Origin: Paracamarosporium sp. OC-R06-R3
Taxonomy: Eukaryota; Ascomycota; Dothideomycetes; Pleosporales; Didymosphaeriaceae
Reading direction: 5' to 3'
DNA length: 64,000 bases
Assembly: GCA_019828545.1 (NCBI GenBank)
Contig: JACVRA010000258.1
Span: forward strand, 310,001 to 374,000
The notes under the pieces were generated by a model. That model saw only the letters and a list, made by a program, of their open reading frames with translations. It was not told the DNA's origin and ran no database searches. The position numbers and the translations under genes are program-made. Of this stretch, positions 9,838 through 20,938 are shown piece by piece; the stretch's first letter is position 1; each line of letters opens with the position of its first letter.

Positions 9838-12800
9838 GCAGCATCGACTTTCTATACCAAGGACATGTTGTCGTCATCTACATTGCGCATATCATGTTGA
9901 CTGATGATGGAGCACCGAGCTGTCCAGTTCAAGCCTCCGCGCAAAGCTTGGACCGCCAGAAGTCACATGACAAGCCTTACTCCACAGTAGCGGAGAAACC
10001 ATGCTCCGGAATGCTACATAGTATTGGATCTCTTAATGCGGATGCTTGCAGACGGGTACGGAGACAGTACTTGGACACGCAAATTTGTATGCGGGACTAA
10101 GACAAGGCAGCAAGACATCCCCACCTGTCACTTTCGCCGAGATCCACTCTGCTACAGGATGCTGCCGAAAGCGGCAGATAACAAGGCCGGCAAGTTCACG
10201 ATAGGCGTGGTGACGAGCATGAAATTGCATTCACAGCCCCTCCTTGCGAAGTCGACGGTAACACCAATAGTCTGTGGGTCCTCGCCACGAAGCACGTTGA
10301 AACACATATTTCCATCTAGTGCTAACTAGCAAATGCTTGTGACAGGTCGCAATAGCCACTCAGTAACCCTTACTCGTGACCCGCTGTCTTGGGTGTCGAT
10401 ACTTGCAGTAGCGCATGCTGGATCAGCAGCTCAAAGCGGTGAATTTGAGAGTTGCGATTGCAACTTGTTCACGAACCGCGTTCATCTTTAGTGGCACCCA
10501 CATTCGGAACTTTGTTCCTTGGGCCACGCGATTTCCGCTTACCCTAAGTGTAAATTAACTGGAGCCTCCGAACCTCGCGGCAATGCAAGGTCAAACCCTT
10601 GTAATTCGGACCGAATGTGGACGTGCTCCAAGTCATTCGGACATGTGTAGTAGTGAGCTGGCGAGCAGGAGGTATACCTTGCGTCCAACAACTTCGCCCT
10701 CAGCTCTGCGTTGTCGCTCAGTTTGCCGCAGCAGAGGACACGTGCGTACCACTATCGCTTGCTGCGAATGGATGGAAATAACACGTTACGCCTACATTTT
10801 GTAGGATTACAAGTGCAGATGACTCCTCCCGCCGTGAATCGTAATTGGTTTCGTAAGTGATCGACACGTTGTAGACAAAGATAGTCCCGGTGCCTAACAT
10901 CCTGTTTTCGCCGACTCGAAGCAGGTTGCACGATGCTGCTCGTAGATTAATCTTATGAGGTCTGTTATTTGGCCTCAGCATCCGACTAAAAGTTGCTATA
11001 AATTGTCAAGGAATAGCGTAACAAGAACTCAAGTCGGCATTCTCCTGGTTTGTGGGGTTGCGATCAGCAAGCTATCGGAAAAGGTCTCACGCGGTTGAGG
11101 CTTGGTTGTGTCTGGGATGTTGCGTGTAGCTCTTGGATGGATGGACATGAGTGGAATCCTTACGCGCGCAAAGTGGAAGGCTGAGAGCGACTCCGGGGAA
11201 CATCACGGCCTTGAATCCTCCGGCCGCACCCGATGCCGAACGATTTGGGAGGCGAGGCAACGAGGCAGTTGGAGGTGTTGTGCACAGCTGACGCGCTGGG
11301 TTCTGTAACAACATTCGGTGAAGATATGAGATTGGCTTCCCCTCCTCCGAGCGATCGTCGCGAGGCATAATAGCGGTGGACGGCGGGCAGTTTGTGAAAG
11401 CTCTCTAGCTGCCCATCAGCGGGGCCGAAAGTGACCTATGCAGAATGGAGAAATGAGGAACAGGTATCGCAACCGGAAGAGTCTGGTGTTGAGATTGTGA
11501 GTTGCTAGAGGTTTCCAAAGTCGGCCCAGGGGTACAGCGCAGGCGCCGCAGGGGTCTCAGTGCATGGGCAGCGGACGTCATAAGTCCCAAGATCACCGTT
11601 TCCAAAACGAAAAGCAAACAGATTGAGGCAGGTGGGCTGACGATTGCGACATGTCGTCCCCAGGCAGGGGGACTCGGGATAAATGCCTTCCAGTAAAACG
11701 GGAAGGGTCCTATTCCAGGGGTGGCTTTGGTAGCGCTCCTGAGTCAGCCACAGAGGCACCCAAGAGCAGCCTCGGGCCAAGGCAGGCACTGCAGGCTGAA
11801 TGGTGCATTGGCGTCGTTGTTGGACGACAGCTGCGCACGGCGGATTGCGGGGAGGAATACAGAGGACGAGTAGGCGGCAGCAGTAGCAGCAAGAGGACGA
11901 CGAGCAGCGCTCTGACCGGTCCAACCACGGAGGCGGGGACAAGGCGGGCGCCCGAGGTGACAGAGTGCAGTCGCAGGTGCCGCAGGGTCCAAGAGGAATA
12001 CGACGATCATGTATTATTAGGGGTGACGAGCCGGACAAAGTCGACGAAAGAGAGGACACGAGCGATCAGCGCGCGGCTTGACAACTAGCGGTGGGCGCGT
12101 AGAGGGTAGAGGGTAGACGGTAGACGCGGTGGACTCTCTCGTAGTGTACACACAGTACATACAAACGGGCTGGCAATGGGCGCGTTCTTCTCGAAGGCGG
12201 CGCGTCTTCTGTGCAGACGAGGTAGCGTGCGGCTCGCGGGTAGCACGGGAGTCGGAATAGGGCACAGTGATGTCAATCCAGTCAGGTGCATGGCTGGTGA
12301 GACGGCGTGCTGCGGCGGCGGTGGTGGGGGCAAGGCAGAGCTTTGGCTGCTTTTCCCTGCAGCCCGCTAATCTCGGCTGCATCGGGCTAGGCGCGCAATC
12401 CCTCGACGTCATTGCCGCGCCCGAGGGTGAAAGGGTGCTGAGGGTGACGGCGACGCTGGAGGCGCTTCGCCAGCCGCGCTGATCGCACCACGCCATCGCG
12501 GCCTGCGCGCTGCTCGTGATCAAAACCGCCCGCGCGCCCTCTCACGACGGCATCCAAACTCCTCTGCCCGCCTGAGCGTCCGCGGCCTCCAGCGCACCAG
12601 CAACGCTCACCGCCGCACGCCGCTAATCGCCCTCGCGCCCATTCGCAGCTAGCGCTCGACGATCGACAGCTCCCAAAATCTTGCAGCCGGGCAGCTGGCA
12701 GGTGCGCGCCGGTTGCCATATCACCGTCACGGTCCTTCGGCGGCTCTTCCTCCTCATCAATCCTGCATTGCTGCGCGCCACCCGCCCCGGCCTTCATTTT

Positions 12801-13054
12801 TCACTCGCATTCCGCCCACTTTCCCTGCCGCACCCACTCCGAACCCAACGCCCAGCAGGGACAAGCCGACTTCCCCTTTGGACGAGGACCCTGGAGCGGG
12901 AATTGTTAGCGTCATCCCGGGCGGAGCATCCTCATCCTCGCGCTTGCACGCACACCCACCCCAATCCCCTTGGCGCCGCCCACCTGCTCTAACGGCGCCG
13001 TCTCTGCCGGCCCTCGCAGCCCACTACACCCAACAGAGCCGCTCTCTTTCTATC
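9677..13054. other. Long gene-poor interval with microsatellite
   Basis: About 3.4 kb between the phytase-like gene and the SCOC-like gene, which are divergent. Open frames occur on both strands, especially in the GC-rich part after 11.4 kb, but none shows domains, signal peptides or plausible exon chains. The last few hundred bases are presumably promoter and leader of the gene at 13055. The AAC tract at 9771..9836 is listed separately. Confidence 0.4.
9771..9836 (+). repeat. (AAC)22 microsatellite
   Basis: Twenty-two uninterrupted AAC units followed by AGC-like units. It lies about 95 bp upstream of the proposed phytase start, probably in its promoter or leader. Seen directly. Confidence 0.97.
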
Positions 13055-13813
13055 ATGTCGGCGACTGCTCCCTTCCCTCCCCTCGCCGTCCACGACCACC
13101 GCCGCCCTTCGTACCCAGACGACATGAGCTCCACCTCGTCGAGCTCTTCCGTCAGCGAGCAGGACCAGCCACGCCATGTCGACGAAGACCCCTCGAAGCT
13201 CACCCGCCCGCGCCTGGGCAGCAGGAAGTCGAGCGGCACCATCATAATACCGCGCGACAGCCCCCACGTCGAGCTCAAGGAGGAGGAGTACGACGACGGC
13301 GACGCCAGGACCATGAGCCCCCGACGGAGCAGCGAGGAGATTGAGAAGATGGGCCAGGAAGCCCGCCAGGCTTTGATAGAGTGAGTCGACTGTCATTTCT
13401 TTGCCTCCCGCCGTTGCGCCTTCCTCACAACCACCCGGGACGCTGCTGCCATCACCGGCACCGGCTGAACCCGCGAGGAAAGCGCGACGGGCAGCCTTGA
13501 CGCGCCAATGTTCCGTTACTTATCCGTCCCCTCTTGAAGCCCCTGGACCCCGACGCTGACGTTTGTCAGGCAAGCCAAGGCTCTGCAAGCCAGCCTGATG
13601 GAAATCGTGGACCGTGTCGAGATTGTCAAGTCGGAGCACGAGAAACTCGAGGGCGGCAACAAATTCCTCCAGTCGTAAGTGCTCCGTTTGCGTATCCCTT
13701 GGGCGCGTCTAACCGTCGGCAGGTACATCGGTGAGCTGATGCAGACGAGCAAAATCACTTCGACCGGAGCCGGCAAGAACAAAGCCAAGGGCAAGAACCG
13801 CGTCATCAAATAA
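13055..13813 (+). CDS. Short coiled-coil (SCOC/Slo1-like) protein
   Basis: Predicted exons are 13055..13380, 13570..13674 and 13723..13813, giving 173 residues. The C-terminal 70 residues form a heptad-rich coiled coil (about 95-155) containing E-I-V-D-R-V-E-I-V and Y-I-G-E-L-M, followed by a short Lys-rich tail. This matches my knowledge of the SCOCO domain of animal SCOC and yeast Slo1, small Golgi/Arl-GTPase partners. The N-terminal 90 residues are Ser-, Pro- and acid-rich and probably disordered, an extension not present in the animal protein. Both introns have canonical ends and restore the coiled coil. The ATG at 13055 is the first one close to the conserved part; the open frame extends upstream without an obvious better start. 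Confidence 0.8.
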
Positions 13814-16303
13814 CAACCAACGCTCCCATCGCCCGGGCCTCCAGTCTGGAATCTCGTCGGCTTGCGGCGCGGAGCACACCACGTCGGCATCCTCCCAGAC
13901 CTCATCGCATCCTTAATCGAAACCACCCACCCGACCAACCTCCACTACCACCTCATTATGATCATCTATCGTCTCACCCACCACCAAGAAAACAACAAGC
14001 GATCTGCCTTCCCAGATTCGCACATTGAGTCGCGTTTACCAGCGGTTGCATAGCGGCATTGGGCCCTCGGCGTTATCTGTTTTCTTCACTTCGACACATC
14101 CACTTTTTGACCTTTTACCTTCGACATCGCCACTTAACTTATATTCTCCTCCTTGTTTAGATTCTATCTTGGCCTCCCTTAACTATACCACATTGCTTAC
14201 GGAATCGCTCAATGAGGCCGGGCATTTGCTGTTTTTTGTAGCCTGCCAATTGGCACGTGGAGATTTGGCGTGTTTGGCGTTTATCAGTTTTTAAATGACT
14301 GCTTGATATGACAGAAAAGCCGAATTGTTCGGTGTAGACACTCGCTCAGCCGAGGATGGCGCTTGGTGTATCAGCCTATAGCTCGATCGCCGAGTTATGT
14401 ACGGTTTCTGCTGCGTCCTGAGGGAGCAGCCGGTCGGTCGACGGAACGCATGGCTTTGGATATATCTTAGAGATTCCCCCCAATCAATGTAGCAGTGTTT
14501 GTTCGATCTAAAGCATATCTCTTGTGAATGAAAACTACCTATCCATTGGGGGGCGCTGCTCGCTTGCTCCACAATATATCTCACGCACAGAGCGACCCAG
14601 TACCATACCTTGTTCCCACAATTCCACACCTCCTTGATCTAGCCTGTGCTCAACAGCAAAACAAACGACATAATGAATGGCACCTCCCGCACAAGCCTCG
14701 CATCGCTTACCACACGCTTTGCTCTCACTCGCTCCGCGGACGTCCCACGTCCCTCATTCCCTTTACGCAAAACCCACGTCGCGCGGAGCACACTGCGATC
14801 CGCCCCGCCCAATTGCACTTCATTGGACGTCCATCCTAGAGCTTACTTTTCTCACACTGGCTGACGTCGAATTAGACTTTGCGTTGTGGTCGGGGCGCGC
14901 GGTTCTCCGCACCGTTTGGGCTCGGATCGAGATCGTGGGCTGCCTCCGAGTGAATGCTATGGAGAGTGAGGCGAAGTGAGGTGAGGTAGGGCAAGGTAGG
15001 GTACGGATTTGGGTTTGTGGGTGAGGCGTGGTGCTGCTGAGGGCGCTTTGCTGGTTTTGGGTGTGCGGTTTGAGGTTTGGGATTGGGTTTGTTGGATGGC
15101 TTGTTTGGGGCTGGGTTGGGACGCATGGGGATTGGATTGGATGGGGATGTGGATGGGTAGGCAGGTATGACGGTTTTTGCGTGTTTCCACGGAGCGGGGG
15201 GGAGCTGACGTGAGGTGGTATGGTGTGTGGCTTTTGAGAATACGTATGTGTTGCGTTTGGTGTGTTTGTTTGGGGGCCGGTGTGCCTATTTTTATTGCTT
15301 GTCTTGGTGAGGCGGAGGGCTGGGGTGTGGGAGTATGGGTGCTCAGTACGTGCGGGTTGTGACCTTTCGATTGTGTAACTGCTCTTTTGCCAAAGAATGA
15401 TGAATTGAGATGAGGGAAGAGTACATGTTCTGAGCACATGTTCTGAGCACATGTCCGATGCATAAAGCAAGCTGCGTTCGCACTCTCTTCCGTCTGACTA
15501 CCTCACCTTCTTCTCACGCTGCTTGTGCATTTAGAACTGAGCATTCATATCGTCCAAGACGTAACTGGGTCTCACAGCGGTGTACATCGTTCGTCGAAGT
15601 TGGCTCTTGTCACGCCTAGCAGCGTGCATGTTTGGTACTTTGTGATGCGATTTCTACAAGTCACTGCACAACAGGATCACTAGAGAACCAAAAGGGCAAA
15701 TTCAACAATCACTCGTGTTAATTATCTCAAAGTGGTCTTCCACTCAGAGACACTCTGGTGGTGGTCTAAACTAATAAAACGAGAATTTCCTATGCAACGT
15801 AGTGTTTAACTCATCAGGTGGGGGAATATTTGTGCGCCAATTTGGAAGCTTACGCAACCCTTAGCTAGTCTTTTAGACTCAGACATATTCGCCACTCCAA
15901 CAGACTTATTCAGATCACCCACGAAGATTCTGCGGACGGGGGATGGAGGTATCATGTGACGTCGCTAGAAGTTCCGAATGATTGCCACTCTTCCCTGAGA
16001 ACAAACTCCGTTCTCAAAGACTTCTTATAAGGGCTTACTGTGGTATCTAGGTTGCTGGTGGAACACGTTATTGACCAGTCAAGTATCTAGATAGATGGTA
16101 ATGTGATGGACGTCAGCTATATGTGTTGAGACAAGCGCGTCTGACAGGGTGATGAATTCTTTTACTATTACGTCACACTGTATATATACTTCCGTCCGGC
16201 AGGCTAGCACTATCAATCCCACACTCCAATTTTAACAATATGAAGGTCTATGACACAAAGCAGATGTTGTATTTGGTAGTTAGACTACATTCTCCTCGAT
16301 TAT
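13814..16303. other. Gene-poor convergent interval
   Basis: About 2.5 kb between convergent genes. It has a Pro-rich frame on the minus strand (14820..15470) that mirrors a G/T-rich tract and is probably not coding, a 13-bp tandem repeat at 15423..15454, and TATA-like sequence near 16180. A basic 63-codon frame at 14673 is discussed as a finding. I support no gene. Confidence 0.4.
15423..15454 (+). repeat. 13-bp tandem repeat, about 2.5 copies
   Basis: The unit ACATGTTCTGAGC occurs twice exactly (15423..15435, 15436..15448), then the first six bases again. Seen directly; no function assigned. Confidence 0.9.
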
Positions 16304-18201
16304 CTATACCTCCAAAGTGAAGTACTCCAAGTAGCTGCTGTATTCTCCACCAATGTGCAAGACGTGGTTGCCCTTGTTATTCCCGACTTCGTGGGTTAGG
16401 AACGGAAGAGCTGGAGTTCCGAGCCTCCCACCGCTAATCTTCAATACCAGTTTTTCGCCAGCTTCAAAAACGATGCCTGTCGGCCACAGCTGGATCTCCA
16501 GTCGAACCACTGAGCCGGGTTGAACTTTCTCAACCTTTTCGAGAGAAAGCGTTTTCCATGTTTTGCCTGATTTCTCGGGAGATACATGCCGCCGGGAAGC
16601 GCGCAATATTCCGCTTGGTCCCCAGTATCGGAATATCCTATTTTGAGTCGCTTTAGCTTCTTCCTCCACTGTCAGAGTGTCGGGCGTAGGTATGTTCTTG
16701 TGAGATATGATGTTGCCTTCCTTGTCAGCCTTGAAGATATGCGTATTCACGTCCAAGTCGTCATAATCGGGTGAAGAGATGTCAATGACGAGCGTACTTG
16801 GGCCAATGAGGGCGGTCCTGGCAGGAAGATCGTACGTGAAAGTAGCTGCCTCTGGGGTATCAGCTTTGTAGCTTAGAGTACCGGTTGAAGAAGGCTTTGT
16901 CTTTGACAGAACGCCATTGAGGTTAAGGTGCAGCACTTGCGATGTTGCCGACGGTAAGTGCCACGGAAGATCCTGGAACGGCCTGTCGACTATCGCTGGC
17001 TTAGTATAATTGAGTAAAGCCAGGCGGACAGGGACAGTTTGTTCCCAGCCATTCTCAGTTCCTTTGAGGTATCGATCGAAAAACTTATTCAGATCTTCTG
17101 TGCGTTGAAGTGAGTATAGGTCATACCACTCTTGGGTAGCATGCAAGACAAGCCTGTGTGCGGGTCAGTTCTTACATCTTCCAATGTCAGGAGGAACCTT
17201 GCCATTTGTCTTGATGAGAAATTTCTTCAAAAGCACGCAGAGAACCAATGGCGTGTATATCGGTAGAGTAGCTTGCTCCGATATAGGCAGGTACATTGAT
17301 TTTGGAAAAGTCAGCACGCTTGTCTTCAAAATAATCGTTGGTATTGGTGAAGGATTCGATCATTGCAATCCAATCCTCCTGTTGATGACGCCCTGTCTTG
17401 ACGTAAGCAACCATAACTTTTTACTAAGTCCAGATTATGAATTTACCTGGAATCATTTCCGCGATAGAGCCCGTAAAGCCAGTAAAGGGGATCCCCCCAC
17501 GAAGAGTCTCTTCTCTAGTGAGATCCGAAAACCCTTCAAGAGGCGCGATCGCGGCGAGATGAGGTGGCTGTTCAGCAGCGATCATGTACTGACATATGGC
17601 AAGCCAAGAATTACCCGCCATACCGAGTTTTCCATTGCTCCAAGGCAATTTTGCAAGCTCTTCAATGGCATCATGGCCGTCTCTCCCCTCACTGGTGCCG
17701 AACCAACGTACGTCTCCCTCAGAGTCACCAGCACCTCTTGCATCAATATTGATGATAGCATAGCCTCTGGGTACCCACTCCGCTGGATCAAGCCTACCCT
17801 TTGATTAGCTTGCAAGCCAGTCCGCTTGGTAGTGCTTTGGGTACTTACCCTTCGAAGTTCTCATATCCCGACTGCTTCTCATTTGGTATACAGGCACGTA
17901 GTGGTATAGTGTCAAGAGTGAGTAACCCGGAATTTCCTTTACCGTAGGGTCCCCACATGACAATTCCCGGAACCTTTGTGTCGGTTTTAGGACGAAAGAT
18001 ATCTGCCCAAATTTTAGTGCCGTCTCGGAGCACTAGAATTTGATCTTGATCAAAGATCGTAGTGGTGCTGAAAGCTCGGCATTCCGGTCGTCTCTTGTGC
18101 CCGGCTGGAAGTTCAATACTCTTTGAAGTTGCTGGAGACGTGCTAGGCCTAAGGGTGTCCCGAAGCTTGACAGGGACGGATCCGACCTGAAAAGAAGACA
18201 T
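16304..18201 (-). CDS. CocE/NonD-type alpha/beta hydrolase (X-Pro dipeptidyl-peptidase-like)
   Basis: Predicted exons on the minus strand are 17849..18201, 17447..17793, 17203..17392 and 16304..17153, giving 579 residues. The protein is an S15/CocE-like serine hydrolase: an N-terminal alpha/beta-hydrolase fold and a C-terminal jelly-roll domain (about 310-579). The nucleophile elbow is G-N-S-W-L with Ser180; likely triad partners are Asp278 (in Y-S-T-D-I-H) and His301 (in L-H-A-T-Q-E-W). Relatives cleave esters or amides such as cocaine, glutaryl-7-ACA or X-Pro peptides; the substrate here is unknown. The third intron (17154..17202) appears to begin with GC rather than GT. The start codon at 18201 is the first ATG of the frame. 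No signal peptide is seen. The gene is divergent from the oxidoreductase at 18846. Confidence 0.88.
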
Positions 18202-18845
18202 GCTGGGATACTGGTAAGGAGGCAATCTGAAAGATGTTTGAACATCAATTTATAACGAACGTCTCTTCAAGATTTATATGTTTTGGCATCGAGAGGGGTA
18301 CAGTCCGGCAGTTCCGATTTCGAAGTTGGAGAGCCCAACATGTACCGATGCAATCATCTGTATGGTCTCGGTGAAGGGCAGACCAATTATCAATCATGGG
18401 CAGATCAAGAAGAGATTCTACCTATGATTACTTATTGGTATGCTCACGAACACGCGCTCTTGGTAAAAGATCGTTGTGCGCCCAGTACATCCTCTTTATT
18501 CCCGCGCTAATATGCAGCAAACGCACGAGAAGTAAACGCACGAGAAACAAGCGGCATTTCCCGAAGCCGAATGCCGCTACCCTTCTCCATGAAGTTCGGT
18601 GCCCCGCATTATACGGATGTCTTCCACATCCGTTCCGAGATATGTACTCCAAAACACGGTATGATGCCAACACGCATCTTACTATACAGAATCCCGTTCA
18701 TGCTTACTACGACTTAATAATACGATAAGACGCATATAGTAACGTAGACCAAATCTCATATCGTCTGCGGTAGTTATTTAAGTTTAATTCTACATAGATC
18801 TTTTTTGTTATCTCCATCAATTCTGTTGTGGCCCTCAAATTCATC
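18202..18845. promoter_or_regulatory. Divergent promoter region, hydrolase / oxidoreductase
   Basis: A 644-bp region between two divergent start codons. It must contain both promoters. I see no supported gene and no specific operator that I can name. Confidence 0.5.
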
Positions 18846-19907
18846 ATGTCGCAGACTGTGCATAAGGCCCTGTATGTGGACGAAGATAACAATTTCACTG
18901 TGCTGGAAAACACTCAACATTACGACCTCGCAGCACATGAGTTGTTAGTCAAAGTTCACTATTCCGGCGTGAACCCAGCGGATGCTAAACATTCTTTGTA
19001 TCTCGGAATTCGGCCGACTGTTCTTGGATACGACTTTGCTGGCCTCGTCATCAAAACGCCACCTGAATCCAATTTTCGCACCGGGGAGATCGTGGCAGGC
19101 TTCACACCAACTAACCTTGGACGGCCGCTGAAATTTGGAACACACCAAGATGTCATCGTGGTTCCGGACGACATGGTCTTTCGTGTCCCACCGAATCTTC
19201 CGGAGTCGCATGCAGCAGCCTTAGCCGTGGTTGCAATGACCGCTGCGGACGCTTTGTACAATATCTTTAAAGTTCCTTTGCCGACTGAGCCTGTCATAAT
19301 CGAGAAACCACTTCTCATCTGGGGTGCCTCTGCCAGTGTCGGGGTGTGTGTGCTCCAGTTTGCAAAGGCCAGCGGCTTTCGGAATATACTCGTTACGGCA
19401 TCTCCATCGCGGCACGAGCTACTTAAGAGTCTTGGAGCGACATGGACCTTCGATTATGCCTCCCCGACGGTAACGAGTGATATCAAGTCTGCAGTCAAAG
19501 ACCTCGACAAGGGGCCGATAGCTTTTGCCCTCGATGCAGCAGGCACTCAAGGAGACACGAACTCTTCAGAACTTATGATGAAAACCGTCGATGACTCGAC
19601 AAGGCTCGCTTCTGTAATTCTACGCAACGATCCTCGATTCGACATGCCTTTCGCACTGGCAAAGGATGAATTTCGAATTCATCCAATTGGGTCTCCTAGC
19701 CCTATCAGCATTCCTGCGCGGCCATCTGATCATTGGAATGCCTGGAAGGTGTTGCTATGGGCTGTTGATAATTATAACATAAGTTTTAGGATTCCGTTGG
19801 TGGATATTGTCAATGTCACGGCTCAAGAAGCGCTTGAGATCGTGCTCGATATTGGAGATGGTAGCAGGGGTTGGGGGAAGACAGTATTTCAACATCCGTT
19901 CAGGTAG
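18846..19907 (+). CDS. Zinc-independent medium-chain oxidoreductase, trans-enoyl-reductase-like
   Basis: Single exon, 353 residues, starting at the first ATG. It is a medium-chain dehydrogenase/reductase: an N-terminal GroES-like half with S-G-V-N-P-A-D and a Rossmann half whose dinucleotide loop is G-A-S-A-S-V-G (about 156-162). The Cys and His zinc ligands of alcohol dehydrogenases are missing, so reduction of an activated double bond or quinone with NADPH is expected. The closest group I recognise is the ToxD/LovC-like enoyl reductases found beside fungal polyketide synthases, but no such synthase is present here, so a biosynthetic role is only a possibility. The C-terminal W-G-K-T-V-F is usual for the group. 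It shares a divergent promoter region with the hydrolase. Confidence 0.85.
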   Translation: MSQTVHKALYVDEDNNFTVLENTQHYDLAAHELLVKVHYSGVNPADAKHSLYLGIRPTVLGYDFAGLVIKTPPESNFRTGEIVAGFTPTNLGRPLKFGTHQDVIVVPDDMVFRVPPNLPESHAAALAVVAMTAADALYNIFKVPLPTEPVIIEKPLLIWGASASVGVCVLQFAKASGFRNILVTASPSRHELLKSLGATWTFDYASPTVTSDIKSAVKDLDKGPIAFALDAAGTQGDTNSSELMMKTVDDSTRLASVILRNDPRFDMPFALAKDEFRIHPIGSPSPISIPARPSDHWNAWKVLLWAVDNYNISFRIPLVDIVNVTAQEALEIVLDIGDGSRGWGKTVFQHPFR

Positions 19908-20938
19908 TGTTGCTGCATGCTTGGAGCTCTCCTCCTTGGGAATTTGATCGCTGGGTTGTTTTGAGCATAAGGGTCATAGTGCCACAACTATCGCATTCAT
20001 ATCTTGTGAGTGAGCGAGGTTACCTTGGTTTGCTGGACGGATCTAAGAGCATTATCATAGCAGCACAAACACTCCCTTTGAAGTACCGTTAGGCGTGGCT
20101 TACAATTGCCTGACTATGGTAAGGTGATCTGCGCTATTATCTCACCTGCGTAACTCTGTAGACAACAGGTTGCTCACATGTGGAGAGCAATTGGTCTCCA
20201 TCACCAAGCAATCTCCGTTCCCGAATCTCAAATGCCATTTCTTCCCCACAACAGGCAATACACAGCGACCGTGCTCAATCTCCACCTAGGAGTTATTCCT
20301 CAACGTTGGGATGTACTCCTCCCATATATCCTTGCCATCAATCACCAATCCAAACTCATTCTTCAAATCTTCCAGTGTCCAGCCAGATCCCTCTTCCCAT
20401 TCGCAAGTCGAAGATTCCCTCCACGTGTTAATGACGATGTACATTAGATATATTGTTCACAGATATTACAATATATCTAATGTACATCGTTATCTACTGT
20501 AAAGGTTACTGTGGAAAGGTTCGAAATGTTAGGATTCAATGATGTGAGTTTGGTGCCTGTATTGTACTGTCCGCATCACGTGTATAGTGTAACCACGGTT
20601 TCCATTAGACAAGTCCATCAGACAAGTCTATAAGCCAACACAAGGCGAGCGTCAAGAGACGTAAAGGTGTAAACTACACAACTTTCCATAGCCTTCACTT
20701 GTTGGCCCAAACATCTCGTTGGACTGGATAGCAGAGGGTATCTTCAACTTTGAGCTAACACTCCTTCAACATCACTTTCCGCACCCTCATGGACATGCTG
20801 AAATTTCACTTAGCATTTCGATATTCCCAAATACACGTAAATCTCACAAGTCCACCGTTCCACAGGTTTCCTCCTCCTTCCGTCGTCTGCTTGTATTTAC
20901 ACCCTCACATCCTTGCACCCGCGAACATGAAAGCCAAT
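19908..20938. other. Convergent intergenic region with hairpin
   Basis: About 1 kb between the 3' ends of the oxidoreductase and SDH4 genes. Apart from the inverted repeat at 20434..20490, nothing stands out; short frames here have no features. Confidence 0.4.
20434..20490. repeat. Perfect 23-bp inverted repeat with 11-nt loop
   Basis: Arms at 20434..20456 and 20468..20490 are exact reverse complements separated by 11 nt. The arms are AT-rich at their inner ends. It could be a MITE remnant, a cruciform or a transcript hairpin; see findings. Confidence 0.95.

Noticed and set aside
11505..12088. Overlapping GC-rich frames of 140-185 codons on both strands
   Set aside because: High GC removes stops by chance on both strands; Pro/Arg-rich translations without motifs or splice partners.
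14820..15470. 216-codon Pro/His/Thr-rich frame on the minus strand
   Set aside because: Mirrors a G/T-rich tract; overlapping frames exist on both strands and the translation is low complexity.
17154..17197. Ordinary GT-AG intron in the hydrolase gene (donor at 17197)
   Set aside because: Leaves the next exon out of frame; the GC donor at 17202 keeps frame and restores a conserved motif.
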